From: Arthrobacter sp. EPSL27
GTDB lineage: Bacteria > Actinomycetota > Actinomycetes > Actinomycetales > Micrococcaceae
Reading direction: 5' to 3'
DNA: 64,000 nucleotides
Assembly (NCBI RefSeq): GCF_001512305.1
Contig: NZ_LNUT01000005.1
Coordinates: 655,774-719,773 of the forward strand
Part shown: piece after piece, positions 54,014 through 64,000 of the stretch
Position numbering within the stretch: position 1 is the first letter of the stretch
Layout of the letters: every line of letters starts with the position of its first letter
Made by a program: the position numbers and the translations under genes
Notes under the pieces: generated by a model
What the model was told of the DNA's origin: nothing
Database searches by the model: none
What the model saw: only the letters and a program-made list of their open reading frames with translations

Positions 54014-54951
54014 TACTCGCGGCCCAGATCCCGGTGGGTGGTGGTCACGGTGACGCGGGGGTACTGCGCGAGGCGGCGGGACAGTTCGACGGCGACCGCG
54101 ACGGAGCGGTGCTTGCCGCCGGTGCAGCCTACGGCAATGGTCGCGTAGTGCTTGTTTTCCCGGCGGTACCCGTCCAGGACCGGTTCGAGGGCCAGGACGT
54201 AGCGTTCCACGAAGTTGCTGACGCCCTGCGCTTCCAGCACGTAGTCGCTGACGTCCTTGTCCAGGCCGGTGTGCGGCCGGAGTGCAGGAACCCAGTGCGG
54301 GTTGGGGATGAACCGCGCGTCGGCGACGAAGTTCGCATCGACGGGAAGCCCGTATTTGAAGCCAAAGCTCATCACGTTCAGGCGGAGGGCCACGGGCCCG
54401 GTTTCGCTGAAGAGTTCGGTGATGGCCGTGGCGAGGCCGTGGACGTTCAGCGCGGAGGTGTCCAGGACGATGTCGGCGGAGGTGCGCAGTTCGTGCAGCA
54501 GTTCCCGCTCGGCGGCGATGCCGTCCAGGATCCGGCCGCCGCCCTGCAGCGGGTGGGGCCGCCGGCCCTGTTCGAAGCGGCGGACCAGGACGTCGTCGTT
54601 CGCGTCCAGGAACAGGACCCGGAAGCCCACGCCGCTGGTTTCGAGGTTGCGGAGGGCTGTGCGGATGTCGGCGAAGAGTTCCTTGCTGCGGACGTCCATC
54701 ACCACGGCGAGCTTGGAGATGGACCCCGGGGCGTGCGACACGATCTCAGCGAGCGTGCCCAGCATCTGCGGCGGCAGGTTTTCCACGACGTACCAGCCGT
54801 GGTCCTCCAGGGCGTCGGCTGCGGTGCTCCGGCCGGCGCCGGACATGCCGGTCACCACCAGCAGTTCGGCCTCAACGGGTTTGACCGGCGTCATGCCGTC
54901 CGGTTCCGTCCCGTCCGGTTCCGTCCCGGATCCTGCGGTCGACTCTGCCAT
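54013..54951 (-). CDS. rapZ: RapZ/YvcJ family nucleotide-binding protein (RNase adapter family)
   Basis: Protein of 312 residues. The P-loop is [17 protein letters not shown], where Arg replaces the usual Lys, as in other actinobacterial members. Walker B-like [34 protein letters not shown], and the C-terminal domain with [27 protein letters not shown] and [19 protein letters not shown] follow. The N terminus has a short tandem [11 protein letters not shown] from a nucleotide repeat. The start at 54951 has weak ribosome-site support. Coupled to yvcK. Confidence 0.94.
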   Translation of the reverse strand: MAESTAGSGTEPDGTEPDGMTPVKPVEAELLVVTGMSGAGRSTAADALEDHGWYVVENLPPQMLGTLAEIVSHAPGSISKLAVVMDVRSKELFADIRTALRNLETSGVGFRVLFLDANDDVLVRRFEQGRRPHPLQGGGRILDGIAAERELLHELRTSADIVLDTSALNVHGLATAITELFSETGPVALRLNVMSFGFKYGLPVDANFVADARFIPNPHWVPALRPHTGLDKDVSDYVLEAQGVSNFVERYVLALEPVLDGYRRENKHYATIAVGCTGGKHRSVAVAVELSRRLAQYPRVTVTTTHRDLGRE

Positions 54952-55055
54952 CAGTGAAGCCCCGTTCTGCTGTGCTGTTGTGCTGCTGTGCTGTGCTGCC
55001 GCGTGGCCGCGGCCGCTTCCCACGTCCTTACCCTAACCAAGTTTCCCGGTGCTAG

Positions 55056-57095
55056 CTAAGTCTCGAGGACTTCACCGGTGGTCATGTTGATGGCGGGGAC
55101 GGTGGCCGTGTTGGCATCGTCGCTGAAGTGCCGCACGATCGCGGCGGCCAGCGACGGGCCGATCCCCTTGGCCCCGGTGAGTTCCTCGGCGGTGGCGGCC
55201 CTGATGCTCTTGACCGAGCCGAACTCGGCCAGCAGGGCCTTGCGCTTGGAGTCGCCCAGGCCGGGGACCCCGTCCAGCGCCGAGACGGTCATGGCCTTGC
55301 CGCGCTTCTGCCGGTGGAAGGAGATCGCGAAGCGGTGGGCTTCATCGCGGATGCGCTGCAGCAGGTACAGCCCGGCGGAGGCGCGCGGCAGGATGACGGG
55401 GAAATCGCTGTCGGGCAGCCACACTTCCTCCAGGCGCTTCGCGAGCCCCACGACGTAGACGTCGTCGATGCCCAGCTCGGCGAGGGCGCGGGCCGCCGCG
55501 TTGACCTGGGGCTTGCCGCCGTCGACCACCACCAGGTTGGGCGGGTAGGCGAACTTGGCCCGCGGGGCAGGGGTGGTGGTGTCGGCGCGCAGATTGTCCG
55601 CGGCGGCGGACGGCGGCCCGGCCACCGCGGCGTCCGCTGCGGCGGTGAGCATGGCCTGGTGGCCGGGCTGCCGCGCGGCGTCGGCCTGGACGGCCTGCTC
55701 CTGCAGGTAGTTCCGGAACCGCCGGGTCAGCACGTCGTGCATGGCGGCGGTGTCGTCCGTGGCGGCGGCGCCGGTGACGGAGAACTTCCGGTAGTCGGAC
55801 TTCTTGGGCAAGCCGTCCTCCACCACCACCATGGAGCCGACGACGTTGGTGCCCTGGACGTGGGAGATGTCGAAGCACTCGATCCGCAGCAGGGCGACGG
55901 GCAGCTCCAGCGCCTCCTGTAGCTCCTGGAGCGCCTGCGACCTCATGGTCAGGTCCCCGGCGCGGCGGGACTTGTGTAGCTTCAGCGCGTGCTCGGCGTT
56001 GTCCCGGACCGTGGACAGCAGGGTGGCCTTGTCGCCGCGCCGGGGCACCCGGATGTCCACCCGGGCTCCCCGGAGTCCGCTGAGCCACTGGGCCAGCTCG
56101 GCGTCGTTGCTGGGCTCCACGGGGACGAGGACTTCGCGGGGCAGCCGTCCTTGCAGCCCGACCTCCTCGCCGTAGACCTGCTGGAGGAGGTGCTCCACGA
56201 GGTCCGGGGTGGTGGTGTCCTCGACCTTTTCGACCACCCAGCCGCGCTGGCCGCGGATGCGGCCGCCGCGGACATGGAAGACCTGCACGGCTGCTTCGAG
56301 TTCGTCCTCGTGCAGGGCGAAGACGTCGGCGTCCGTGCCCTCGGCAAGGACCACGGCGTTGCGTTCAAAGACCTTCTTGAGCGCGACGATGTCGTCCCGG
56401 ATCCGGGCGGCCCGCTCGTAGTCGAGTTCCGCCACGGCGGCGGCCATGTCCTTTTCCAGCCGGGTGACGAACGGCTTGGCTTCCCCGCCCATGAAGGTGC
56501 AGAAGTCCTCGGCCAGGGCGCGGTGGTCCTCGGCCGAAATGCGGCCCACGCAGGGTGCCGCACACTTGTCGATGTAGCCGAGCAGGCAGGGCCGGCCGCT
56601 GGCCTCGGCGCGCTTCAGGACACCGGCGCTGCAGCTGCGGACCGGGAAGACGCGCAGGAGGGTGTCCATGGTGTCCCGGATGGCCCCGGCCGTGTAGGGG
56701 CCGAAGTAGCGGGTGCCCTTGCGCCGTTCGCCGCGCAGCACCTGGACCCGCGGGAACTTCTCCCCCAGCGAGACGGCAAGGTAGGGGTAGCTCTTGTCGT
56801 CCCGGAACATCACATTGAAGCGCGGCTTGAATTCCTTGATCCAGGTGTATTCAAGCTGGAGCGATTCAAGCTCGCTGCCGACTACGGTCCACTCGACATT
56901 GCTGGCCGTATGGACCATGGCGTAGGTCTTGGGCAGCAGTCCTGCCGGGTTGGCGAAGTAGGAGTTCAGCCGGGACCGGAGGTTCTTGGCCTTCCCGACG
57001 TAGATGACCCGGCCGTGCGGGTCGCGGAAGCGGTACACGCCCGGATTGGTCGGAATCTCACCCGTCTGGGGTCGGTAACTCGCTGGATCTGCCAC
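55056..57095 (-). CDS. uvrC: Excinuclease ABC subunit C
   Basis: Nucleotide-excision repair nuclease of 679 residues. An N-terminal GIY-YIG domain ([27 protein letters not shown]) makes the 3' cut. A Cys-rich region ([17 protein letters not shown]), the UvrB-interacting UVR motif ([19 protein letters not shown]), the RNase H-like domain ([36 protein letters not shown]) for the 5' cut, and tandem HhH motifs follow. An Ala-rich insert of about 60 residues splits the RNase H domain, usual for actinobacteria. GTG start with a -10 hexamer 6 nt upstream. Confidence 0.97.
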   Translation of the reverse strand: MADPASYRPQTGEIPTNPGVYRFRDPHGRVIYVGKAKNLRSRLNSYFANPAGLLPKTYAMVHTASNVEWTVVGSELESLQLEYTWIKEFKPRFNVMFRDDKSYPYLAVSLGEKFPRVQVLRGERRKGTRYFGPYTAGAIRDTMDTLLRVFPVRSCSAGVLKRAEASGRPCLLGYIDKCAAPCVGRISAEDHRALAEDFCTFMGGEAKPFVTRLEKDMAAAVAELDYERAARIRDDIVALKKVFERNAVVLAEGTDADVFALHEDELEAAVQVFHVRGGRIRGQRGWVVEKVEDTTTPDLVEHLLQQVYGEEVGLQGRLPREVLVPVEPSNDAELAQWLSGLRGARVDIRVPRRGDKATLLSTVRDNAEHALKLHKSRRAGDLTMRSQALQELQEALELPVALLRIECFDISHVQGTNVVGSMVVVEDGLPKKSDYRKFSVTGAAATDDTAAMHDVLTRRFRNYLQEQAVQADAARQPGHQAMLTAAADAAVAGPPSAAADNLRADTTTPAPRAKFAYPPNLVVVDGGKPQVNAAARALAELGIDDVYVVGLAKRLEEVWLPDSDFPVILPRASAGLYLLQRIRDEAHRFAISFHRQKRGKAMTVSALDGVPGLGDSKRKALLAEFGSVKSIRAATAEELTGAKGIGPSLAAAIVRHFSDDANTATVPAINMTTGEVLET

Positions 57096-57101
57096 AGATT
57101 A

Positions 57102-57107
57102 AGTCTA
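57102..57107 (-). promoter_or_regulatory. -10 hexamer of a probable leaderless uvrC transcript
   Basis: TAGACT on the minus strand, 6 nt before the GTG at 57095, with no Shine-Dalgarno. Confidence 0.5.
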
Positions 57108-57125
57108 CTGAGGGCCCGGCGGTGC

Positions 57126-57158
57126 CCGGGACCATTAAGCCGTTGGCCAAGGTCCCGG
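57126..57158 (-). terminator. Possible terminator after plsC
   Basis: CCGGGACC/GGTCCCGG, 8-bp arms with a 17-nt loop, in the 92-nt gap between plsC and uvrC. No T-run. Confidence 0.4.
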
Positions 57159-57187
57159 CCGCCGCCCCGGGCGGCCAGGGAGGCCTG

Positions 57188-57856
57188 CTAGTCGGTGACC
57201 TTGCTCTGGTTGTAGCTGGTGGAGCGCTCCTGGCCGCTGAGTTCGGCGATGGCGTCCATGATGCGGTCCGTGGCCTGGCGGCGCGCGGGCAGGGAGTGGT
57301 CCGGGCCGGTCTTGTCGAAGTACAGCGGCTCGCCGACCTTCATGGTGAAGTGCTGCGGCTTGACCGATTTGCTGTCCGCGGGCTGCAGGTTCTCGGTCCC
57401 GATCAGGCCGACCGGGATCACGGGGGCACCGGTGGTCAGCGCCAGCCAGCCGACGCCGGTGCGTCCGCGGTAGAGGATGCCGTCCCGGGAGCGGGTGCCC
57501 TCCGGATAGATCCCGACGCCGCGGCCGGAGTCGAGGATTTCCAGCAACGTCTTGAGGGCCTGGACGCTGGCGGCCTGTTCACCGCGTTCCACTGGAATGG
57601 AGCCAACCGCCTCGAAGAACGACTTCATCACCTTGCCCTTGACCCCGCCGGTGGTGAAGTACTCGGCTTTGGCGAAAAACGCGACCGGCCTGGGCATCAG
57701 GGCCTGGACGATCACGCTGTCCAGGAAGGACAGGTGGTTGGGCGCCACAATGAACGGGCCCTCCTTGGGCACGTTCCCGAGGCCGATGACCGTGGGCCGG
57801 CAGGTGGTGGTGACCAGGCCCCGCGTGGTCCAGCGGATCGCATCAAACATTGCCAT
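57188..57856 (-). CDS. Lysophospholipid/1-acyl-glycerol-3-phosphate acyltransferase (PlsC family)
   Basis: Protein of 222 residues. The catalytic NHLSFLD (H-X4-D) block, FFEAVGSIPVERG, the substrate motif IYPEGTRSRDG, and VIPVGLIGTENL are the four PlsC blocks in order. It acylates lysophosphatidate or a related lysolipid at the membrane. It has only weak N-terminal hydrophobicity, so it is probably membrane-associated rather than spanning. Its start overlaps the end of the upstream HAD gene by 14 nt. The exact acyl acceptor is not known. Confidence 0.92.
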   Translation of the reverse strand: MAMFDAIRWTTRGLVTTTCRPTVIGLGNVPKEGPFIVAPNHLSFLDSVIVQALMPRPVAFFAKAEYFTTGGVKGKVMKSFFEAVGSIPVERGEQAASVQALKTLLEILDSGRGVGIYPEGTRSRDGILYRGRTGVGWLALTTGAPVIPVGLIGTENLQPADSKSVKPQHFTMKVGEPLYFDKTGPDHSLPARRQATDRIMDAIAELSGQERSTSYNQSKVTD

Positions 57857-58604
57857 GGGTGTGCACCTCGTTCAGGGCCGTCGTGGTCAGGTCCGGGCTG
57901 GCGGTGGAGGCGTGGGCCGCATCCCGCCGGGCAATGGTGTCATGGAGGGCGGTGCTGCTGTGCACGATTTCCACGGCTCCGGCCGCGTCCAGCTCACCGT
58001 CCGGCGCGAAGCCCCAGGCCACGCCGATGCAGTCGAGGCCGTTGGCTGCGGCTCCGGCCACGTCCTGCGCCCGGTCACCCACCATCACGGCGTGCCGGGT
58101 CTTGAGCCCGTGCACGGTGGCGAGGTCGGCCAGGGCAGCGGCCACAATTTCGGTTTTCCCGGACGGCACGCCGGAGGCCGCTGCCTCATCCGCGGCCGAG
58201 CCTCGGATGGTGTGGAACAGGGCGGCGATGCCGTGGTGCTCGAGGACGGTCCGGGCGATGCCTTCGGGTTTCTGGGTGGCCACGGCGATGGGCCGGCCGG
58301 CGTCGGCGAAGGACTCCAGCAGGGCCCGGATGCCCGGGTAGAGCCGGCTTTGGCCGATGCCGGTGCTGAGGTAGTGCGCACGGTAGATCCGGATCGCGTC
58401 GTCGAGCTGTTCCGCCGGGACACCGGCAATGTCTGTCAGGGCGTGGCTGAGTTTCGGGCCGATCATGGCATCCATTCGGTCTTTGCCGGGAATGCCGAGT
58501 CCGAGCTCTGTGAGGGCCGCTGCGATTCCGTCCGAAATCCCGCCGGCCGGATCGACAAGAGTGCCGTCCAGGTCGAAGATCACGGGCACTGTTGTTTGCG
58601 TCAC
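57843..58604 (-). CDS. HAD-superfamily hydrolase (phosphoglycolate phosphatase-like)
   Basis: Protein of 253 residues. HAD motif I FDLDGTLVDP (nucleophile Asp), a helical cap, motif II Thr in VATQKPEG, the conserved Lys in PSGKTEIV and motif III VMVGDRAQDVAGA are present. It resembles Gph/PgmB-type small-molecule phosphatases. The GTG at 58604 is without a clear ribosome site. It overlaps plsC by 14 nt. The specific substrate cannot be assigned. The C-terminal 40 residues are variable. Confidence 0.9.
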   Translation of the reverse strand: MTQTTVPVIFDLDGTLVDPAGGISDGIAAALTELGLGIPGKDRMDAMIGPKLSHALTDIAGVPAEQLDDAIRIYRAHYLSTGIGQSRLYPGIRALLESFADAGRPIAVATQKPEGIARTVLEHHGIAALFHTIRGSAADEAAASGVPSGKTEIVAAALADLATVHGLKTRHAVMVGDRAQDVAGAAANGLDCIGVAWGFAPDGELDAAGAVEIVHSSTALHDTIARRDAAHASTASPDLTTTALNEVHTHGNV

Positions 58605-58685
58605 CGGCCTAGTTTCTCACGAGTAGGCGGATGCCAGAAACTCGCATGCCGGCACCGGAATATATCTCCCCGGAGGTCGTGCCGA

Positions 58686-58724
58686 CGCCGGTGCGATGCC
58701 TGCAGCGCAGGCACCGCACCGGCG
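58686..58724 (-). terminator. Terminator hairpin downstream of uvrA
   Basis: 18-bp arms with one mismatch (58686-58703 and 58707-58724) and a 3-nt AGC loop, starting 5 nt after the uvrA stop. No T-run follows. Confidence 0.75.
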
Positions 58725-58728
58725 GTGC

Positions 58729-61701
<2,973 letters not shown>

Positions 61702-61708
61702 GCTATCA

Positions 61709-61714
61709 ATGCTA
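61709..61714 (-). promoter_or_regulatory. -10 hexamer of a probable leaderless uvrA transcript
   Basis: TAGCAT on the minus strand, 7 nt before the GTG at 61701. Confidence 0.5.
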
Positions 61715-61715
61715 A

Positions 61716-61731
61716 TCGAAAACTTCTTCGA
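61716..61731. promoter_or_regulatory. LexA-type SOS box upstream of uvrA
   Basis: TCGAAAACTTCTTCGA has perfect TCGAA-N6-TTCGA half-sites, matching actinobacterial SOS boxes TCGAAC-N4-GTTCGA except for the two inner positions. It lies right next to the -10 element, where a repressor would block RNA polymerase. An AT-rich palindrome GAATATATATTC (61730-61741) adjoins it. Confidence 0.7.
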
Positions 61732-61790
61732 ATATATATTCCAAGCTGTGTCCCAGGGCAGGAAATCCGTCCCTGTGTGTTAGCCCGGCG

Positions 61791-62183
61791 CTACTCCCGG
61801 TCGTACGCTGCGGCGAGCAGCTGCACGGCTTCGGCGAAGCTCGCTCCGCGGGCCTTGGCGGAGGCGGCGAATTCGGCGGCGGCGGCGGACAGCGAGCTCC
61901 AGGCCTCGTCCCGGGCGCACACCACCGTGCCGTTCCGGCCCTGGGTCAGCACGATACCGGCGGCCTCCAGTTCCTTGTAGGCGCGGGCCACGGTGTGGGG
62001 TGCGACGCCGAGTTCGACGGCGAGGGCCCGGACGGCCGGGAGCCGGGTCCCGGGGGCGAGGCTGCCCTTGTCGGCGCGCTCGATGATGTTGAGCCGGAGC
62101 TGTTCGAACAGCGGAACGGTGCTGCCAGGGTTGGGCCGCCAGGACCCGGGAAAGGGCGTTGCCGAGGCTTCCGCGGCGCTCAC
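61791..62183 (-). CDS. GntR-family (YtrA subfamily) transcriptional regulator
   Basis: Protein of 130 residues. A winged HTH covers about 22-88 (VPLFEQLRLNIIERADKGSLAPGTRLPAVRALAVELGVAPHTVARAYKELEAAGIV). The short C-terminal tail has no ligand-binding domain, which defines the YtrA subfamily; these usually control adjacent ABC transporter genes. The GTG start overlaps the stop of the ABC exporter gene by 4 nt, so it is coupled to it and probably regulates it. Confidence 0.92.
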   Translation of the reverse strand: MSAAEASATPFPGSWRPNPGSTVPLFEQLRLNIIERADKGSLAPGTRLPAVRALAVELGVAPHTVARAYKELEAAGIVLTQGRNGTVVCARDEAWSSLSAAAAEFAASAKARGASFAEAVQLLAAAYDRE

Positions 62184-64000
62184 TCCCCCGGCTCCCGGAC
62201 GTCGTTGCGGTGTTCGCGGCGGGCGAACTGTGCCTCGTACATTTTCAGGTAGAGCCCGCCCTTGGCCATCAGCTGCTGATGGGTGCCCTGTTCAACGATC
62301 CGTCCGTGGTCCATGACCAGAATTAGATCAGCGTCGCGGACGGTGGACAAGCGGTGGGCGATCACGAAGCTGGTCCTGCCCTGCCGGAGCTCCCGCATGG
62401 CGTGCCGGATCTGGGCTTCGGTGCGGCTGTCGACGGAACTGGTGGCCTCGTCCAGGACCAGGATGTTCCGGCCCGCCAGGTGCGCCCGGGCGATGGAGAT
62501 GAGCTGGCGCTGCCCGCGGCTGAGAGAGTCGCCGTCGTTGCCCAGCATGGTGGTGTACCCGCCGGGCAGGGCCCGGACGAACTGGTCCACGTGGCTGGCC
62601 CGGGCCGCTGCGGCGATCTCGTCGTCGCCGGCGTCCGGGCGCCCGTACGCGATGTTGTCCCGGACGCTGCCGGTGAAGAGCCAGGCGTCCTGCAGGACGG
62701 TGCCGATCCGGGCCCGCAGTTCATCCCGGGACATTTCCGTGGTGTCGGCGCCGTCCACCGTGATCCGGCCGGAGTCCGGGTCGTAAAAGCGCATGAGGAG
62801 GTTCACCACGGTGGTTTTCCCGGCCCCGGTGCTGCCCACGATCGCCACCGTCTGCCCGGGTTCCCCTGTGAAGGAGAGGTCCTGGACCACCGGTGATCCC
62901 GGGCTGTAGCCGAAGCTGACATGGTCGAAGACGACCCTGCCGGAACCGCCCTGGGGGGCCAGCGCCGCCGCCGCCGCGGCCGCCGCGGCTGCCGGGTCCG
63001 TCGGCTTCCCGGCCGGCTGCGGCGCGTCCTCCGCCTCGATCTCCGGCGAATCCAGGAGCTCGAAGACCCGGCCGGCCGAGACGAGACAGGACTGCACCAG
63101 GGTCAGCATGCCGCCGATCTGTCCCATCGGCTGGCTGAAGAGCCTGCTGAACTGGACGAAGGCCTGGAGGCCGCCGATGGTCAGGGCTCCGGCCAGCACC
63201 TGGAGCGCCCCGACGACGGCGACGGCGATGTAGTTGAGGTTGGACACAAACACCATGAGGGGCTGGACGACGCCGGAGACGTACTGCGCGCGGGCGCTGG
63301 CGCGGAACAGCTTGTCGTTGCCTTCCCTGAAGGCCGCCGCGGCTTCCTCCTGCCGGCCGAAGGCCTTGAGGACCTCATGGCCGGTGACGGACTCTTCGAG
63401 GCGGGCGTGCAGATCTCCGGTGCCCGCCCACTGTTCGGTGAAGTGGGCCTGGGATCTCCGCGCCACGGGGACAGTGATGAGCGTGGACACCGGGACGGAG
63501 ACCAGCGCGATCACGGCCAGGACCGGCGAAAGCCACAGCATCATGGCGAGGGCCCCGGTGAGCATCAGCAAAGACATGATCAGCTGGTTGAGGAGCTGGT
63601 TGAGGGCCTGGGCGACGTTGTCCACGTCGTTCGTGGCGCGGCTCAGCACGTCGCCGCGGTGCTGTTCGTCAAAGTGGCTGGACGGCAGGACGTGCAGCTT
63701 CCGTTCCACCGAAGCCCGCAGTCCGTAGCCCAGGCCCTGCACGGCGACGGCGGTCAGGGAGCCCTGGATCCAGCTGAAGACCGAGGCGCCCAGGTACAGG
63801 ACGGACACCAGTGCCAGCAGCGCGGCCAGTTCCGCCTGGTTGAAGTTTCCGCCGACGGCCCCGGCGACCACGACGTCGGTGGCGTCCCCCAGGAGTTTCG
63901 GCGCCGCCACGTTGAGGGCCACGAACGCACATGTGGCGGCGATGACTCCGGCCATCCGCCACCTCGAGGGCCGCAGCAGTCCGAGCAGCCGCCGCGCGGT
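62180..64000 (-). CDS. ABC exporter, fused membrane and ATPase domains (N terminus beyond window)
   Basis: The frame is open to the end of the window, so the true start lies outside; at least 606 residues are visible. A six-helix exporter domain spans the first half (LPSSHFDEQHRGDVLSRATNDVDNV marks the coupling region). The ATPase domain has Walker A GSTGAGKTT, Q-loop VLQDAWLFTGSV, signature LSRGQRQLISI, Walker B ILVLDEATSSVD and switch His in IAHRLSTV. A run of about ten alanines links the domains. It resembles lipid or multidrug exporters that often occur as heterodimers. The partner gene may lie just outside. Coupled to a GntR regulator. Confidence 0.94.
   Translation of the reverse strand, partial: TARRLLGLLRPSRWRMAGVIAATCAFVALNVAAPKLLGDATDVVVAGAVGGNFNQAELAALLALVSVLYLGASVFSWIQGSLTAVAVQGLGYGLRASVERKLHVLPSSHFDEQHRGDVLSRATNDVDNVAQALNQLLNQLIMSLLMLTGALAMMLWLSPVLAVIALVSVPVSTLITVPVARRSQAHFTEQWAGTGDLHARLEESVTGHEVLKAFGRQEEAAAAFREGNDKLFRASARAQYVSGVVQPLMVFVSNLNYIAVAVVGALQVLAGALTIGGLQAFVQFSRLFSQPMGQIGGMLTLVQSCLVSAGRVFELLDSPEIEAEDAPQPAGKPTDPAAAAAAAAAALAPQGGSGRVVFDHVSFGYSPGSPVVQDLSFTGEPGQTVAIVGSTGAGKTTVVNLLMRFYDPDSGRITVDGADTTEMSRDELRARIGTVLQDAWLFTGSVRDNIAYGRPDAGDDEIAAAARASHVDQFVRALPGGYTTMLGNDGDSLSRGQRQLISIARAHLAGRNILVLDEATSSVDSRTEAQIRHAMRELRQGRTSFVIAHRLSTVRDADLILVMDHGRIVEQGTHQQLMAKGGLYLKMYEAQFARREHRNDVREPGE

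Overview
The window is 64 kb of a high-GC actinobacterial chromosome. WhiA, RbpA, OpcA, DUF3099, a SUF system led by a SufR-type repressor, and the block tkt-tal-pgi-zwf-opcA-pgl / rbpA-secG-tpiA-pgk-gap / whiA-yvcK-rapZ-uvrC all point to Actinomycetota. The protein sequences look most like Micrococcaceae (Arthrobacter or Pseudarthrobacter type); that genus-level placement is inference. I see no rRNA, tRNA, prophage, insertion sequence or CRISPR array. Almost all of the window is core chromosome, so the unusual material is mostly regulatory and intergenic.

Layout. 1-2.9 kb: a NarL/DosR-type response regulator (cut by the window start), a GAF-GAF histidine kinase that keeps the heme-ligand His and distal Tyr of mycobacterial DosS, and a PPOX-type flavin protein. 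2.9-6.3 kb: a transglutaminase / alpha-E / circularly permuted ATP-grasp cassette, a widespread predicted peptide-ligation system of unknown product. 6.4-18 kb: YeiH-type exporter, aminopeptidase N, lipoate ligase, L31B, an rRNA/tRNA 2'-O-methyltransferase operon, SerB, two SDRs, a DUF5655 protein and a small heat-shock protein with a DosR-like box. 18-24.5 kb: DUF3099, a small Cys/His protein, SURF1, YbaK, an ABC-F ATPase and the biotin ECF transporter bioY-A-T. 24.7-27.4 kb: a thiolase lacking one catalytic Cys, coupled to an acyl-CoA ligase. 27.4-33.6 kb: a neutral zinc metallopeptidase without its expected stop, and sufR-B-D-Rieske-C-DUF59. 33.7-38 kb: an ABC exporter, then heme A synthase (ctaA) and heme O synthase (ctaB). 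38.6-47 kb: the pentose-phosphate operon. 47-51 kb: rbpA, secG and lower glycolysis. 51-57 kb: sodA, whiA, yvcK, rapZ, uvrC. 57-64 kb: plsC, a HAD phosphatase, uvrA, a GntR regulator and a truncated ABC exporter.

How genes work together. The pentose-phosphate and glycolytic genes sit head to tail as two carbon-flux units flanking rbpA. SURF1, CtaA and CtaB all serve aa3-type cytochrome oxidase. The DosR-like pair, PPOX protein and Hsp20 resemble a small hypoxia or redox regulon. UvrA carries an SOS-type box and UvrC lies 1.6 kb away.

Most noteworthy signals. (1) Three different families of palindromic or tandem intergenic repeats occupy the three longest gaps between convergent genes. (2) A 13-bp inverted repeat would sequester the rbpA Shine-Dalgarno and start codon. 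(3) A putative leaderless 7-codon ORF has a stop overlapping the sufR start. (4) DosR-like boxes occur at hsp20 and at the kinase/PPOX divergent region. (5) Many genes have a -10 hexamer 6-7 nt before the start codon, suggesting leaderless transcripts.
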